A stretch of DNA of 64,000 nt from Lunularia cruciata (GCA_948567375.1 OX419756.1:35726333-35790332); one strand, 5' to 3'; counted from the first letter of the stretch, positions 21,945 through 34,237 are shown. Notes: a model not told the origin generated them from the letters alone. Numbers and translations: made by a program.

Positions 21945-24620
21945 CATGGGTGTACTTGTGGTATTACCCAAGAACTCAGAATTTGATCCTTATCAACTCT
22001 TATTGATCAGAACATCATTTATCTCCATCTCAACTTGGTGGTTGTCTAGGTGGATGTCCCTAATATTTTTAATATTATTTCTCATTCAGCTTTGTTTTGC
22101 ACTCTTGTCTCAACCGAGAGAGTCAAATTCACTCCTTGATTTCATTTGTCCAAACATTCTATGGCGTAAAGATTCCTTTGTTGTATAGTCACTATATTAT
22201 TAAAAGATACTTCACATAGCTCACATCTACCAAGAGTACATGCTACGTAAATCCCCTTGCGGATCTCTTTTTGCCTTACAAGAGCTTTACAAGAGGTCAT
22301 AAATGCTTTTTCATCATGTCTTTTCTTATCTTTCTTTGATAATGCTCACATCTTAGGCCCTTTGGAGGATGTAGTCCATGTTGTAGTAGCTTTCATACAC
22401 AGCTTAGAGACCTTGGGTTTACAAGCACAAACTCGTAAATATAAGATATGGAGCACACATGCAGTTCTCACTCCCTTAATTTTTCCACCAAGGTTCTCTT
22501 GAGAGTGTTGGGACATCCACAAGGAAGAAGGATTATTGTACCACCTTCAATAATGCAGGCCATTGCACATGTTCACTTACTCCCTAGGTTGTGGAACACA
22601 AAATTAGCCTACTCCATCCTAACACTCAACCATCTCCCCAAAACCTCTTATCTAGCTTGATGTAATACCATTGAGTATAAAAATTATCTAGAGGTGTCAC
22701 CAAACAAGTACTTCCACTAATAAAAGCAAAGGCCAAAAACACCTAAAAACTTCAAAGCAAATTTTGGATACCTAAATGGATGAAATAGGTCTCAAAAATT
22801 GAAAGATTCAGACCCATTGGGAAATAGGTGTTGCATTGCCTTCTCCCCCTTTTTTGTCTTGTCAAGAGCTTTCTAATGATACCTCAAGCATGTTGGGTTG
22901 AGTTTCCTATAAGAAGATTCCCAAATATTCCCTTTGATCAAACTTATTTGACCAACAAAACAGGACAAGGATTAACATGTCACCAATCCATACAACTAAT
23001 CTAAGGCTAGAGCTTGCTGATTTATCACCAATTCATGTATTTGACCCAAGGGTGTAGCTCCCTTTGAGTGGATCCTCTTTGTTATATAATAAATACAAGG
23101 TGCTCCTTTGGGGCATCGGAGTATTGAGGAATGAAACTTGTGTTTCTTCTCTTTTGTTTCTCTTGGGGTTTTACCTATCCTCAAAAAATCAAACTTGCAC
23201 ATCCTCTCCTATGGAGACACTTTTGCCACCCTTATGCACTTTTGACAACAACATAATAGAGACCTTCTCCACTTCGTTAGAGTTATGTACACTCCAAAAG
23301 TTATTAAAGGAGTGGTAAAGAATACAAATACCATGGGAGATGTTGTCTCACACTACAAGAGGCCATTGGAGTAGTAATTCTTTATAGGTGCATAGGTCAT
23401 AGTGGCACTCTACTTAGCCAACAAGATCTTACACTATGGTCATCTCTTTCTATTAGCACTTATCACAATAATTAATTCAGGTACATATGAATTTCAACTA
23501 TATCTACAATTGATTCGTGACATTTTACCAAGCTCTACATGCATAGCTTTACCATCATTTGCCAACTTTGTTTCACTAAACTCTATGAAGTTCTAGGTAG
23601 ACATCATTGAACATATGCGCACCTACACTCTCATTAGATCCTCATTGATGTGCTATTACCTAACAAAGCTAAGGTGCTTTCTTGTGGAGTGAATGGATTT
23701 GGATCTTGGCTCCATATCTCCCCTTTATTGAGGATTTCCATTTCACATTTGAGGAGTTCTCCACTGCACTTTGCCTATATTTAGGTCTCCCTCAACTTGC
23801 CCTCTGATGGTTTGTAGATTGGTGTACATATGGTTCCACATATGACACATAGAGCATATATCTTTATGGAGTCTTTTAGAAGGAAACCCCCCCCCCCTCT
23901 CCCCAGAGTTAGCTTAGCTCCTCCAATCTATATGGTCCTAGGTATAGATCAAGCGGTGGTTGGACTTACCAAGACTACCTCCATGTTGGGTGAAAGTAAA
24001 TATCATCATATTTATAGATGGGTGGCATACCTTGTATGATGTGGTGGTTGTGAACCCCTATGAGTAGAGACACTAGCACAAGCGTGCATTCAAGTAAGAG
24101 TAGAAGCAACCATTGCAACTTGGGGAAAGGAGGATCATTTTGCACCATAGCTTGCCTTCAATATATCTTTTTCTATGGATGTGGAGATCTTTGTGCACCT
24201 TCTGTCACCACTTTGACGGACTACTTAGAGGGAAGTAGCATGAGGTTCCTTATAGAGGAGAGGAGCCATGGATATCTCCCAAGCCATATTCACATCCTAC
24301 TTCCAACAAAGAGTCTCAGTCACACTATAGTGTTCTCACACTTAAGCTTTTCATAGATGAGCAACAATAAGAGTGCCCATTACATCTATTGCACTCCACT
24401 AACTTACTAGATATATCATTAGAGTACCTCTATCACAAAGTCCAGTGGTCTTTTTATTTGTTTCTTTTCAGTTGATTATTTTTCAGCTTTCACTCTTATG
24501 TTAGCTTGGGGCCTAAGTTTTTCTTTGGTTTGTAGCACCTGGGTTTCAGTGGGTTTAATTCTCTGGTGCCCACTAGCACTAGTTTGTGCTTTATACCCTT
24601 TTTGCTTTCCTTCGAGGTAT
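21945..24620 (+). mobile_element. LINE copy L2, split by LTR R3
   Basis: A 5'-incomplete LINE copy. 21945-22660 holds RT sequence, including DNAHILGPLEDVVHVVVAF at 22322-22378 (active-site loop and following helix) and a KYKIWSTH segment. 23176-24620 holds the C-terminal half: VALYLANKILHYG near 23400, EHMRTYT near 23610, and a tail with ATIATWGK near 24110. It ends in TTTCCTTCGAGGTATATATTTTGG near 24608, like L5 near 60530. Stops are frequent. LTR R3 separates the halves. Confidence 0.72.
22661..23175 (+). repeat. Diverged LTR of the TGTAATACC family (R3)
   Basis: Starts TGTAATACCATTGAG and runs colinear with R2: CTTGTCAAGAGCTTTC, TGACCAACAAAACAGGAC and TATATAATAAATACAAGGTGC match R2 blocks. 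It is about 230 bp shorter because it has only one of the two ~148-bp repeats and no poly-C. No target duplication is visible (CTTGA left, TATCC right). Older than R2 and R4. Confidence 0.75.
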
Positions 24621-26520
24621 ATATTTTGGTGTGTATATGAACAAAATAAAAATAAAATTTATGGAAATGCCAAAGGAAGATGAGTACAATTCGTTTGATA
24701 AAGTAAGGTCTAAGGACATTTCGCTTAATGAGTCCCAAGTGTTGTTCCTTTTTGCAATTTGCCTTGAACAACCTCAGACTGCAGTAGGGAACTAGCGGTA
24801 TCCGACATGTCTAGGCATCAACTCTAGCCATAACTAGTGGGCAGATCCGACTGAACACTGAGTATAAATTTGTGTAAATCCTTTAGTCGTTTTTGGACTA
24901 CCATCTTAGGCGAACGCAGGTGAGGATAAATTTTAGAGTTTCAGTTTATAGCCGAGGTATAAGTGACAGGGCGGGTTAAGCAAATATCCGATGTTCTTAT
25001 TTCAGCAAAGTTTCTTTTAACACACGTGCTTGAAGCGCTAGCGTCAAGAATCGTAGTGGCTTGCAATTGCCAGCTCTTTTCCCCTATATACAGTATAGAG
25101 CATGTCTTCCGACAGAGCAGCGGTCTGGAGATGTCCCCGGTCATGGAAAAGTGTGCAGACGACACGCACGCGTGCTTGGTGCTTGAAAGAAGTAAGAAAC
25201 AAAATACGTAAGCCGGGTCTAAGCTTGTCTGATCGAAAAATCGAAGTCATCCTGGGAGTAACTGAAGTTCAATTCGGTGTCCGTGGACGAAAATACTTTG
25301 GTCCAATGAGAGCGACGATAGCTCCTGCAGACTGTTGTTGGTGTTTTGTTAATCCATTTCGACAATGTGGCCCCAAAGTCTCAAGCCACCCCGAGGTGGT
25401 GGTCATCAAGAGAAAGTTCAAGCCAGTGCAGATTCTACCCAAGGTCTAGATTTTCTTCTCCCAAACTTCGAACTCTGTCTTCCACAGTGACTAAAATTAT
25501 TTATCTTCTCCCCAGCTTGAACGAGAACTGCGTTATCGAGGAGATTGTTCAGATAAGGTCGGCTTTTTCCCCATGCCCGGCCCGAGGAATCTTTGCCCCA
25601 CCAAGCCTCGTACGACCGAACAAACATGTTGAAAGTTCAGGCGATCCAACATTGTTTGATACTCTCTCCGGGTGGTGAACGAATTGTATTCTCTTCCCAT
25701 GCAAGCATCCCTTGCCACTGAGAAAGGTGAACAAACTCTACTCGCACAAACGCCTCCACTGGAAACGTGAATGTTCTTAGTTAACCAACCAGAACGAGCA
25801 AAATTCTACTTGTCACGTGGTCTGAGGAACATTTGTGACCAGAAATCTCTGACGCAAAGACGGACATCGCTACAGCAATAAAAAGCAGTTGAGATGAACT
25901 TGACTTCTACAGAGTTCTAAATACGCAGAGCCGCAGCCAAACTGTTCCTTCGTGAATTAACGCGACTATGCGACTTCACCCCTCTCTTTCTGGAGGGCCT
26001 AACGATCTTCATTAGTGCTTACGGAGACGATTCACTTCTCTGGGTTGAAACACGTGTAGGCAGGTGGAAAGTTTCAGAAGTATTACTTCTGACTACTTTT
26101 AGTAGTCTCCCTTAGTACTCCCTTAGTACTCGTCCGTTTCTCCGGTATCCGGAGGAGAAACGGATGCGTATATCGTTCTAGTTCAGGCTAGGCTAGAGTG
26201 CAAATTCGCGGATCTTAGTTCGATAATATATTAGTGCATTTCGATTTGCACCATTTATTTTTTTTAACAATGATTAGATTTTGTCTAGATTTGGTCCCAT
26301 TTATCTGCATTTTCCTTATTTACTTGTGAAGGTGGTTTTACGCTAGATATAGTATTGGTTCTCATGACATAATGTCCTTTTGGGAGACAGAGGATAGCTA
26401 CCCATGATGCTATTATGGCATGAGAGAATGAATACTTTGCTTAGAGTGAACTTTAGTATGTTTTGTAGATGACAAGTGTCTGCAGATTTATATTTGGTTC
26501 GAGATATCAAGTGACAGAAG
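24621..26520. other. CpG-containing unassigned block
   Basis: Again rich in CpG. Overlapping open frames occur at 24963-25678 on both strands (up to 115 codons, 25102-25449 plus), which is more than chance in AT-rich DNA but ordinary in less AT-rich DNA; none shows motifs I recognise. A 10-bp inverted repeat (26134-26143 with 26154-26163) and a 12-bp doublet CCCTTAGTACTC (26109-26132) are present. A ~24-bp word beginning TTGGTTCGAGATATCAAG occurs twice at about 26493 and 26525. Confidence 0.4.
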
Positions 26521-27095
26521 CATACTTGGTTCGAGATATCAAGTGACAGTAGCGGATGTCGTGGTTACGGACCCTTCGTGGGACACAGTTTCGGAGGGAC
26601 TGATTCCACATCCCCCTAGATGGGTGGCGAGTGCAGCAGTAGGTCGCAAGGTCTCCAAGTGTAGGGGCATGCCACAAGGTCACTTCTTTGTTCCTCTACT
26701 AGCCTTGGAGTTATATGGAGCATTGGACACGACGTTTGACACATTTATCAGGGAGTGCGTGAGAGCTTATCATATTAGGCGCCGGGGTACCACTCTCACT
26801 CTCATACTTTGCATTATATTTTAGACAGCGTGTGTCCATTGCTCTACAGATTACAATGGTTGGTGCAATCCATAGGAGAGCAATCACATAAAGTGATGTT
26901 TCTTCGGATGTTCCAATTGTGTGTAGACCGTAAAACCTACGTAGCTCAGATATCTTAGGTGCCGTAGGGCAGATTTCTCATATAGGCTGTATTGGGGCTT
27001 AGCCCCATTTTACCTTTTTTGTCTCTCCTTTGTATGGCTTGATGGGGTCTTCCCCTCCTTCATTTTTTCTCCGCGGTCGCCTTCCTTTCTTTTAG
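26521..27095 (+). pseudogene. LINE 3' end copy E1 (C-terminal coding plus tail)
   Basis: The open frame 26543-26824 contains VADVVVTDPSWD, the VVV-DPS motif of the family's C-terminal segment, then FVPLLALELYGALD and IRECVRAYHIRRRG. The 3' untranslated tail follows: GGGGCTTAGCCCC hairpin at about 26996, TTTTGTCTCTCC, CTTGATGGGGTCTTCCCC and CGCGGTCGCC near 27085. This is the least decayed C-terminal copy here and best defines the LINE 3' end, which has no poly-A. Confidence 0.75.
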
Positions 27096-28307
27096 TTTTC
27101 TCACAACAAATTTGACGGAAGGAGAAACTATGTACAAAATCACATCCGTGAGAGTTGAGACGCGGACAGTTCAAAGTCAAAATCTTCATGAATACAAATT
27201 TCTAAGGTAAGCGATGGAGTCAGATCTAGAATTAGGCAGAAAACAAATTATAATCAGTGGAATCAATCTACGCAATCAGAAGCAGTTTTATGTGATATGT
27301 TTCTAGAATATGGCCAAACATATATATCAGTATATATCAGTTCCCAAACAAGAACTACTCAAAGGATGGGAAAGAAACAGTAGTGAGTTGTGTATTTTCG
27401 GACATTAGAAACAAGTAATCTACATCGGTCACGAATACAATACAGTAGTTTGATAAATTGCCACTGGTCCGGCACTTAAGTGAAATTTAAACCATTACAA
27501 ACAATAACTTTACTCTATTCTGACAAATACAGTTAACTACCATAGTTAACCATCATACAAGTTTTGACGAATATGAATAAAAAGCTGCATCTAGAATAAT
27601 AAGTTCACGTCCAAGCAAAAGCATTCCAATGTAACAAGAATAGATTAAACTATGAGTTAACGAACATCAAGTTGAACATTCAACAACATGTGACATCCAA
27701 ACTGCTGGGTTAACTCGACCGAGGAAATGAGGCAAATAGAAAATATTATATTCAACTCCTTCAAATCATTACAACAAGTTCTAGGGATAAAAAAGCAGGT
27801 TTAAATATCAGACACTGCAGAGATCATCCGTCTAGATATAACCCTAATATCCTTATATTCTCCTCTCTATACACTGACTATGCAGAGCCCAGTAATGATG
27901 AATGAGTCAGATGCAAGATCAAGTTGAGTTTCTTCCCTCTCTCACACCAATTTACAACGGTAATGATCAAAATGGAATGGATAGAGATCTGAACGATGAA
28001 GGCTCTCTGGTGACGATACGAATGATTTTTGCAGCTGTCTAGTCACCCTTTCCACCAATGGTCTTTCTATTACTCCAGTTCATTCTCGTGGTGCATATAA
28101 AGCGGGACAAAATGATGATCGGCTACTCAATGTTGTCTAAGGACATAGCTATCGAAGTATACTCATCTAAGCTCTGGAATTACTTTAGGGGAACCATCAT
28201 TGTCACCTGTTTCGGACGATGAAAATAGGTTAACTATTTAATATCGTGCTGTAATGAGGATAAGTTTCAAATCACATAGGCACTACATTTCTTGGAATTC
28301 GTAAACA
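27096..28307. other. Unassigned DNA without visible genes
   Basis: No frame over 60 codons on either strand and no recognised repeat. Moderately AT-rich, some CpG retained. Confidence 0.5.
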
Positions 28308-28390
28308 GTCCTTACTGCCAAACGAAGTAGGCGACCGCGTGTGATAGCAAGGATGGGGGAGACCCCATCAAGACGTCCTTACTGCCAAAC
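28308..28390 (-). mobile_element. 51-bp LINE 3'-end insertion with 16-bp duplication (E6)
   Basis: GTCCTTACTGCCAAAC occurs at 28308-28323 and 28375-28390. Between the copies, 28324-28374 is, in reverse, only the last ~50 bases of the LINE tail (CTTGATGGGGTC ... CGCGGTCGCCT). A perfect 16-bp duplication around a terminal fragment is the mark of target-primed reverse transcription that stopped almost at once. Confidence 0.85.
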
Positions 28391-29249
28391 TAGTCTTCGT
28401 CTTTAAACGCGGAGTTTTTACTGCTTCAGAGTTACGGACGTGGATTAACCTGGAACCAGAGTTACCTGACAGACTTCCGGACTTACGGCTCGTTTGGCGT
28501 GACCAATTTTATAATGCTTCTTGTTCAAATATGATATAATGGTGACGCCCACCTGGAGGAATGGGAGAGAGAGAAGAGGGAACACGAGGGGGGAACGGGA
28601 GAGAGAAGGAGACAACTAGTGAATAGATATTATAGAGTGTTAGAGAGTTCACCTGAATAGATATGTTCCATTGGTATTAGGTTGAAAGCTATGGAGAATT
28701 GAGTACAAATATATGAGTATTTTTAATTTCTTTTAGGTTTTGGAGTGATTATTTCACATTGAGAATATTGTGGCAAGAATCTTAGTTTCTAATTTCTTTG
28801 TATTCATGTTCCGGGTTCCACAGGAATTCAAGTTTGAAAAATTATGAGATGAAAAACTGGAAGTTATTAAAATTTATAGTTTTAGGGTTTAGAGAGATAA
28901 GATTAAAGTATATGAGTTTGGATGTGAAGAGTTGTGGTTTTGTGGAGAGTAGCATCCTGTGTTACGATCATTATTTTTGTACAAGCTATGGCTACACTTC
29001 CCCATGTGGGGCCCCCTAGAGCAGCTCGGGATATACCATGCTTAGTGTGTAACTGACGCTTTACCTTGCAAGGGGTAAAGACCTATGTGTGAAGGATGCA
29101 CAAGGATTTTGATAGTACCACTTGAGATGCTCATGTGAGGTGAACAACCACATCGAAAGTGGTGATACTCGAAAGTGGTTACACACGCTTCTTCTATCCC
29201 TTCATTGACCATTCCAGGGATACCAATCGAATCATGAGAATAGTTAGCA
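28391..29249. other. Unassigned DNA
   Basis: Includes a purine-rich tract (GGGAGAGAGAGAAGAGGG near 28562) and a 73-codon frame (28798-29019) without motifs. Near 29040-29250 it may grade into the 5' part of LINE copy L3. Confidence 0.35.
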
Positions 29250-30237
29250 TCTCAGGCGGGTTGTATCTTGGGGTTATTTGAACTAGTTTTCCATGTCCAC
29301 ATCTATTCCATAGACTACCCTATACACTCCATGATGAAGCTACAAAGGCTTTTCACCTACCACTTGATCATTTGGCACGTAATCCCTTGGACGAGTTAGC
29401 ATGGTTCTTATTCCTCTTATTCCTCTTACTCCTTCAATGGTGTCTTTGTTGTGTTGGAGGGAGATATGCTGGGCATAAAGAACTGGTTGCTAGATTTCAT
29501 TAGTTTCAAGCAGGAGATTGTGATGCCCTACAAGAGGAGTAGGTTAGGGCTGTACATTTTAGGAGACTGGTTCTGCCACAAGATAGCACAAAGTCCACTT
29601 GATTGCGATGGTGTAGGATATTGGGTCAAGCATGAGAGTTTAGTACAACAATACAAGCACTATACCCTTTGACTGGGACTAGTCCTACTGATGAGATTAT
29701 CTCTTCTCTAAGCTCACTACATCCTATGGTAAGAGAGGGAGTGACATTAGAGATCTTAGATTATCAACATGAGTAGCTTTTATGTCTTGATAGGTCACTT
29801 TTTCAACAAGCATTGTGTGTTGCCTCTTGCCTCTTGTCATGAGGCTTGTTAGGGATGGTATATGAGCATGTTAGAGATTAGATGATCCTTCTAGTGGATT
29901 TATGAAGTTGTTTCATGCGGCTATGGCAATAACAAGGGGAGATATTCCTACATCAATTAGCCAAGTGTTAGGGGCAAGTTGGAGAAATCATTTTGCACTT
30001 GGTTAGTCACACCATTGTCCTTCAACATTGATCTCACTTCCAAGAGCACCTAAATCCACATCAATTTGAAGTAGCTACACCTAGAGGTTGTCAAGCTATC
30101 TCTTCAGGCATCAAGGCATTCCTAGATATCCATCCAGACTGGGTTGTCCTATAGGTGGATATTGAGAATTCTTTTAGAAAACATCTCTTGGGCATCCATA
30201 TTTAGAGAGCTTAGGAAGACCGTGGATCATTGGCAAG
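29250..30237 (+). pseudogene. LINE copy L3, N-terminal part
   Basis: Contains the family's region upstream of RT: DPSSGFMKLFHAAMAITRGD near 29890-29950 followed by IPTSISQVLGASW, then the RT entry (PRG near 30070, HPDWVVL-like at about 30130). A 73-codon open piece lies at 29451-29672. It stops abruptly at about 30237, where the reverse copy L4 begins. Confidence 0.65.
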
Positions 30238-31105
30238 AATATCCTTTGTAAGAGCAACGTCTAAGAAGCATGTGACAAAATTCTTGGATCCTATTGGCAC
30301 TCCAAGTATATGTATTCCATCTATAGATGTGAAACACTCTTCTGGAAGCTCAAGATGGGGAGTGATACCTGAAGAGGACCATGCTCTGCACTTTGACACC
30401 TTGACTCTCAAGCTTATAAGGTGTAGCTTTGTAGTCAAGTGATCAAAGGATTTCCTAATCAGATTATGGCACTCACAATGTGTGTATTGTTTGCAAAGGA
30501 GAGAAATACACAACCTAGCATGGCCAAAGTAGTACATAAGAGAGCTCTAAACTGAACCATGGCAAACAACGGTACTCCTAGAAGATCTCCATGTTGTGTA
30601 CCAACAACAGACTCCAAGATGGTAACTTCCTCCTGTGACCACCCATGCTGGTAGTCAAAGGAAATAAGAGAGCCATAGAACGACCACACAAAAGAAATAA
30701 GACTTGCAAAGGATCCACTATCTCCCTAAGCTTTTTGAAGATGGATGCTCAAGAGATGTTTTCTAGAAGCATTCTCAATATCCGCATGTAAGACAACCCA
30801 ATCCGGATGGAATGCCTTGATGCCTAAAGAAATAGCCTCATAACCTCTAGGTGTAGCTACTCCAAATTTATGTGCATTTTGGTGCTTTTGGAAGTGAGAT
30901 CAATGTTGAAGAACAACGGTGTGACTAGCCAAGTGCAAAATGATTTCTCCACCTCACCCCTAACACTTGGCTAATTGATGTAGGACTATCTCTCCTTGCT
31001 ACTACTATAGTTGCATGAAATGACTTCATGGAGAATATCCTCTCCAAGGAGATCCGCAAATGGTATTTGGTATACTTTCTTCTAGTATTGCCATTGACCA
31101 ACTTA
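30211..31105 (-). pseudogene. LINE copy L4, RT palm in reverse orientation
   Basis: Minus-strand 30459-30689 reads TQHGDLLGVPLFAMVQFRAL and CVFLSFANNTHI: the QGDPLG-type and F-A-D-D-type RT motifs, the latter decayed to ANN. 30211-30537 continues with VSKCRAWSSSGI and GIHILGVPIGSKNFV, conserved in this family. Further right, near 30790-30860, HPDWVVLHADIENA is the first catalytic motif. This is the most readable RT of the LINE family in the window. Right of 31105 it abuts a plus-strand LINE tail (E5). Confidence 0.8.
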
Positions 31106-31225
31106 CCATACCAATACTATTGGGGCCTAGCCCCATTTTATCTCTTTTGTCTCTCCCTTGTATGGCTTGATGGGATCTTCACATCTTTCATGTGTTCTAT
31201 ATGATTGCCTTTTTCCTTTTTCAAA
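31106..31225 (+). repeat. LINE 3' tail E5
   Basis: GGGGCCTAGCCCC hairpin at about 31117, TTTTGTCTCTCCC, CTTGATGGGATC and a decayed GATTGCC end near 31205. Plus orientation, directly adjoining the 5' side of reverse copy L4. Confidence 0.75.
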
Positions 31226-31546
31226 TATATATCATCACTAAGCAAGGCGCATTATAGACCACAACCAACAATGTAAGCGGATACTACTCACATAGTCATT
31301 GCTCTTGGACTAGCTTATACAATAGATTAGAATACATGTCTTTTGTTTTACAAGTTTTTTGTTGAAAGGAATTTATTGGACAATAAGCACATTTATTTTC
31401 ATGCAAAAAGAAGAATCATCTCACTCCACTTCTTGTCACTATACAAGAGCATGCTAGAGTTTTGATGTAAGTACTTGGATAACTCTCCACTAGCCAATAA
31501 GGTTGTAATTGTTTCTACTTGTACCATATGCACCAATTGACCATCC
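31226..31546. other. Unassigned DNA between LINE tail and solo LTR
   Basis: Contains a 64-codon minus-strand frame (31399-31593, overlapping the LTR) without motifs. Nothing else supported. Confidence 0.35.
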
Positions 31547-32253
31547 TGTAATACTCCAAGGCCAAGAGAAGAGAGAAAATACAGATTACACACTCAACGT
31601 TTGGTGCCCCAAAGGAGCACCTTCTCTTTATTATAAAGACAAAGAGGATCTCCTCCAAGGAAGCTCCACCATAGGATTAGGCACACAAATAGGTGACATG
31701 TCAGCAAGCTTCACCCTTGGATTACTTACTTGGATGGGTGACATGTTGATCTAGGTCCTATCTGGTTGGTCAAACAAGCTTTGACTAGAGGGAATCTTTT
31801 AGGGAATCTTCTTGCAGGAGTCTCAAAATCACGTGAGTAAGGTACCGTTGGAAAGCTCTCGACAAGAAAAACCATGGGGGAGGGATTGGCACATTTTCAA
31901 GGCCTAATTCATCTATTTAGGCCTCCAAAATTTCTTTCAAAGATTTATGGCATGTTTCGGTTCCTACTCTATTAGTAAAAGTCCCTTTTTGGTGATACCT
32001 TTTTTTGATCTGTTTAGTTCATCATGTGTAACATTTTTCCAGATGTTACCAAACCAATTCTCACCTTTAAATCATATGTCTAGCTATTGGTTCTAAGGTA
32101 CTCAAGTCTATTTTGGTTTTTGCTCTATTAATAGAAGAACTCTTTTGGTGATACTTCTATCTGATCTATTTTGACTATCATGTATAATATCATTCTAGAT
32201 GTCACCAAACCGAATTTCACATCTAGATCATATGGCTAGCTCTTGGTATTACA
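31547..32253 (-). repeat. Solo LTR (R4), reverse orientation
   Basis: Begins TGTAATACTCC and ends GGTATTACA, colinear with R2 in reverse, and is flanked by CATCC on both sides (31542-31546 and 32254-32258). It has the doubled ~148-bp unit at its right (U3) side (about 31945-32095 and 32100-32250). Independent of R2 because its duplication differs. Confidence 0.9.
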
Positions 32254-33528
32254 CATCCTGATGCATGTGAGATATTATTCACTTATAACAAATTCCATCA
32301 TGGACCATGTATCATCTTCCCCTCCAAGATTAAATATATCTTAAATTTTTTTATATTTAGATTATTATTGATTATCTTCCTCCTAGAGATTGTCATATGT
32401 GTACTGTTTCATTTTTATAAAAGACCTATTTCTACTAGCATGAAAGTATTTTAAACTAGTTTCAAATATTTTATTGTTGTATATGTAGACTAATTTTTTG
32501 TATGAAAATAAATTTACTATTTATTAATAAATAATATAAATATATTAATTAAGTACTAAAATATAATTACACAACTAATTAAATTTTTTTTTTAAATTAA
32601 TGACTAAAATATAAATACATATTGAGATGATTCTATTTAGTACTCAAATTTTAAAAATATTCATTACTTGATGTCCTATATTTTATAAGATTAAGTCATG
32701 AGTTAAATACCATGATCATAATTAAATATAATGATTGTATTAGTGTATTAGTTTAATAATGATTTATTTTTATATATGCATTATTCAAATCTTGTGAATC
32801 TCCCTTGAACTTTAAGTCTATGGCAATATCAATCCTAATTGCTTATATCTATCTCCATTGTAATTTATTTCTATGGTTGCGCGGGCAATGTACATTTCTG
32901 TATATTCAGTCAGAAGAAGTGAATATGAGGTACATGAGAACCACAAGCTGACTGTCGGTAAAAAGCTTCTGCTACCGAAACCCGTCCTTACACAGACGAA
33001 ACTGCAAAAGGGGTAACGTAAGGAAAGCGAGACTAGCCGGTCATTAACGGGTCTTCACTATGATAAAATGAAAAGAGTTCAACACGACAAAAGTAGCCTA
33101 AGAATATTTGTTCACGCCTCATCATTATTGTCCCTAGGTGGATGCCGGTAAGCAAATTTCACAAGCTGGAAGTACCTAGCTTGAACATTGATAATCGAAA
33201 TCGACGGTTTAGAAGAGATCTGATAAGTATCTTTGGACTATCATGTTCATGGATGCAATTTCTAAGCACGTCGTCCGAATTCACTTGCAAGCAATTTCGA
33301 AGGAAAAAGAGCCTGGCAGAGTCCAAGAAAGCCCTGTGCTAGAACAGTTTGTAAATCTGTTTCCATAGGGCGGGGACCGGCAATGGCGGAGTAGCTGCAG
33401 CTATGGCGGAGGCATGCGAGTAGGGAAACAGCTGCGGCATGGAAGCGAGTGACTAGTTAGACAAGTGATTGCGAGTGAGATTCGAGAGACTTGATAGAGT
33501 GACGGACTGGTTTGGGAAGAAAAGGAAA
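32254..33528. other. AT-rich then mixed unassigned DNA
   Basis: 32280-32880 is very AT-rich with no frames. From about 32880 base composition rises and CpG reappears; a 66-codon frame (33142-33342) has no motif I know. Confidence 0.45.
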
Positions 33529-33639
33529 AGAGAAAAAGGCGACCGCGTAGGAAAAACGAAGGAGGGGAAGACTCCCATCAAGCCGTACAAGGGAGAGAAA
33601 AAGAGGTAACATGGCTAAGCCCCAATCAAAAAAAGGAAA
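33520..33639 (-). mobile_element. Short LINE 3'-end copy E2
   Basis: In reverse it reads GGGGCTTAGCCATGTTACC, TCTCTCCCTTGTACGGC, CTTGATGGGAG and CGCGGTCGCC, the LINE tail. AAAAGGAAA flanks both sides (33520-33528, 33631-33639), a possible 9-bp duplication, weak because it is purine-only. Confidence 0.65.
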
Positions 33640-33844
33640 CGCAACATCAGTTGGATAGTTCTACAGTTGAAATGGTCTCGCACAATTTTTGGTACCTAGT
33701 GTACTCACCTTGTTTCTCTTTCAGCAGCTGAGTAAGCTGTAGGACACTGTAGAGCAATGGACACACACCTATTTAACTATGTTCGGCAGCAATGATGACA
33801 CAGTTCAGAAAATTAGAAGCGACGGAAATCAACATTGATACAGG

Positions 33845-34157
33845 GAAATTAGAAAATTGTCAGGTAGTGCACGAGAGCTTATCATGTTAGGCGACAGGGG
33901 TACCACTCTCACTCTCATACTTTGTAGTATATTTTAGACAACGTGTGTCCATTGCTCTACAGAGTATAGTGGGTGGTGCAATCCATAGGAGAGCAATCAC
34001 ATTAGGTGATGTTTCTTCGGATGCTCCAGTTGTGTGTAGACCGTACGACTTGCATAGCTCGGATATCTTAGGTGCGGTAGGGCAGATTTCTCATATAGAC
34101 TCTATTGGGGCTTAGCCCCATGTTACCCTTTTTGTCTCTCCCTTGAAATTAGAAAAT
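33845..34157 (+). mobile_element. 5'-truncated LINE copy E3 with 13-bp duplication
   Basis: GAAATTAGAAAAT occurs at 33845-33857 and 34145-34157. The 287 bp between them match E1 from the C-terminal codons (GAGAGCTTATCATGTTAGGC) through GGGGCTTAGCCCC to TTTTTGTCTCTCCCTT, stopping before the final CGCGGTCGCC block. A clean retrotransposition footprint. Confidence 0.85.
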
Positions 34158-34237
34158 AGTGAGCATACTCAGTTCATTTAACTCTACGTGGGATCAGTGT
34201 CTCACATTAGATTCTATTAAAGCAAGAGTGGCTTAGA

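Noticed and set aside
26996-28374. E1 tail and E6 as inverted ends of a small DNA transposon
   Set aside because: E6 alone is bracketed by a perfect 16-bp duplication, so it is an independent insertion of a LINE tail.
12961-32253. R2 and R4 as ~0.7-kb terminal inverted repeats of one 19-kb transposon
   Set aside because: Each has its own 5-bp duplication at both of its own ends (CTTAG for R2, CATCC for R4), so they are independent solo LTRs; R3 in between is a third relative.
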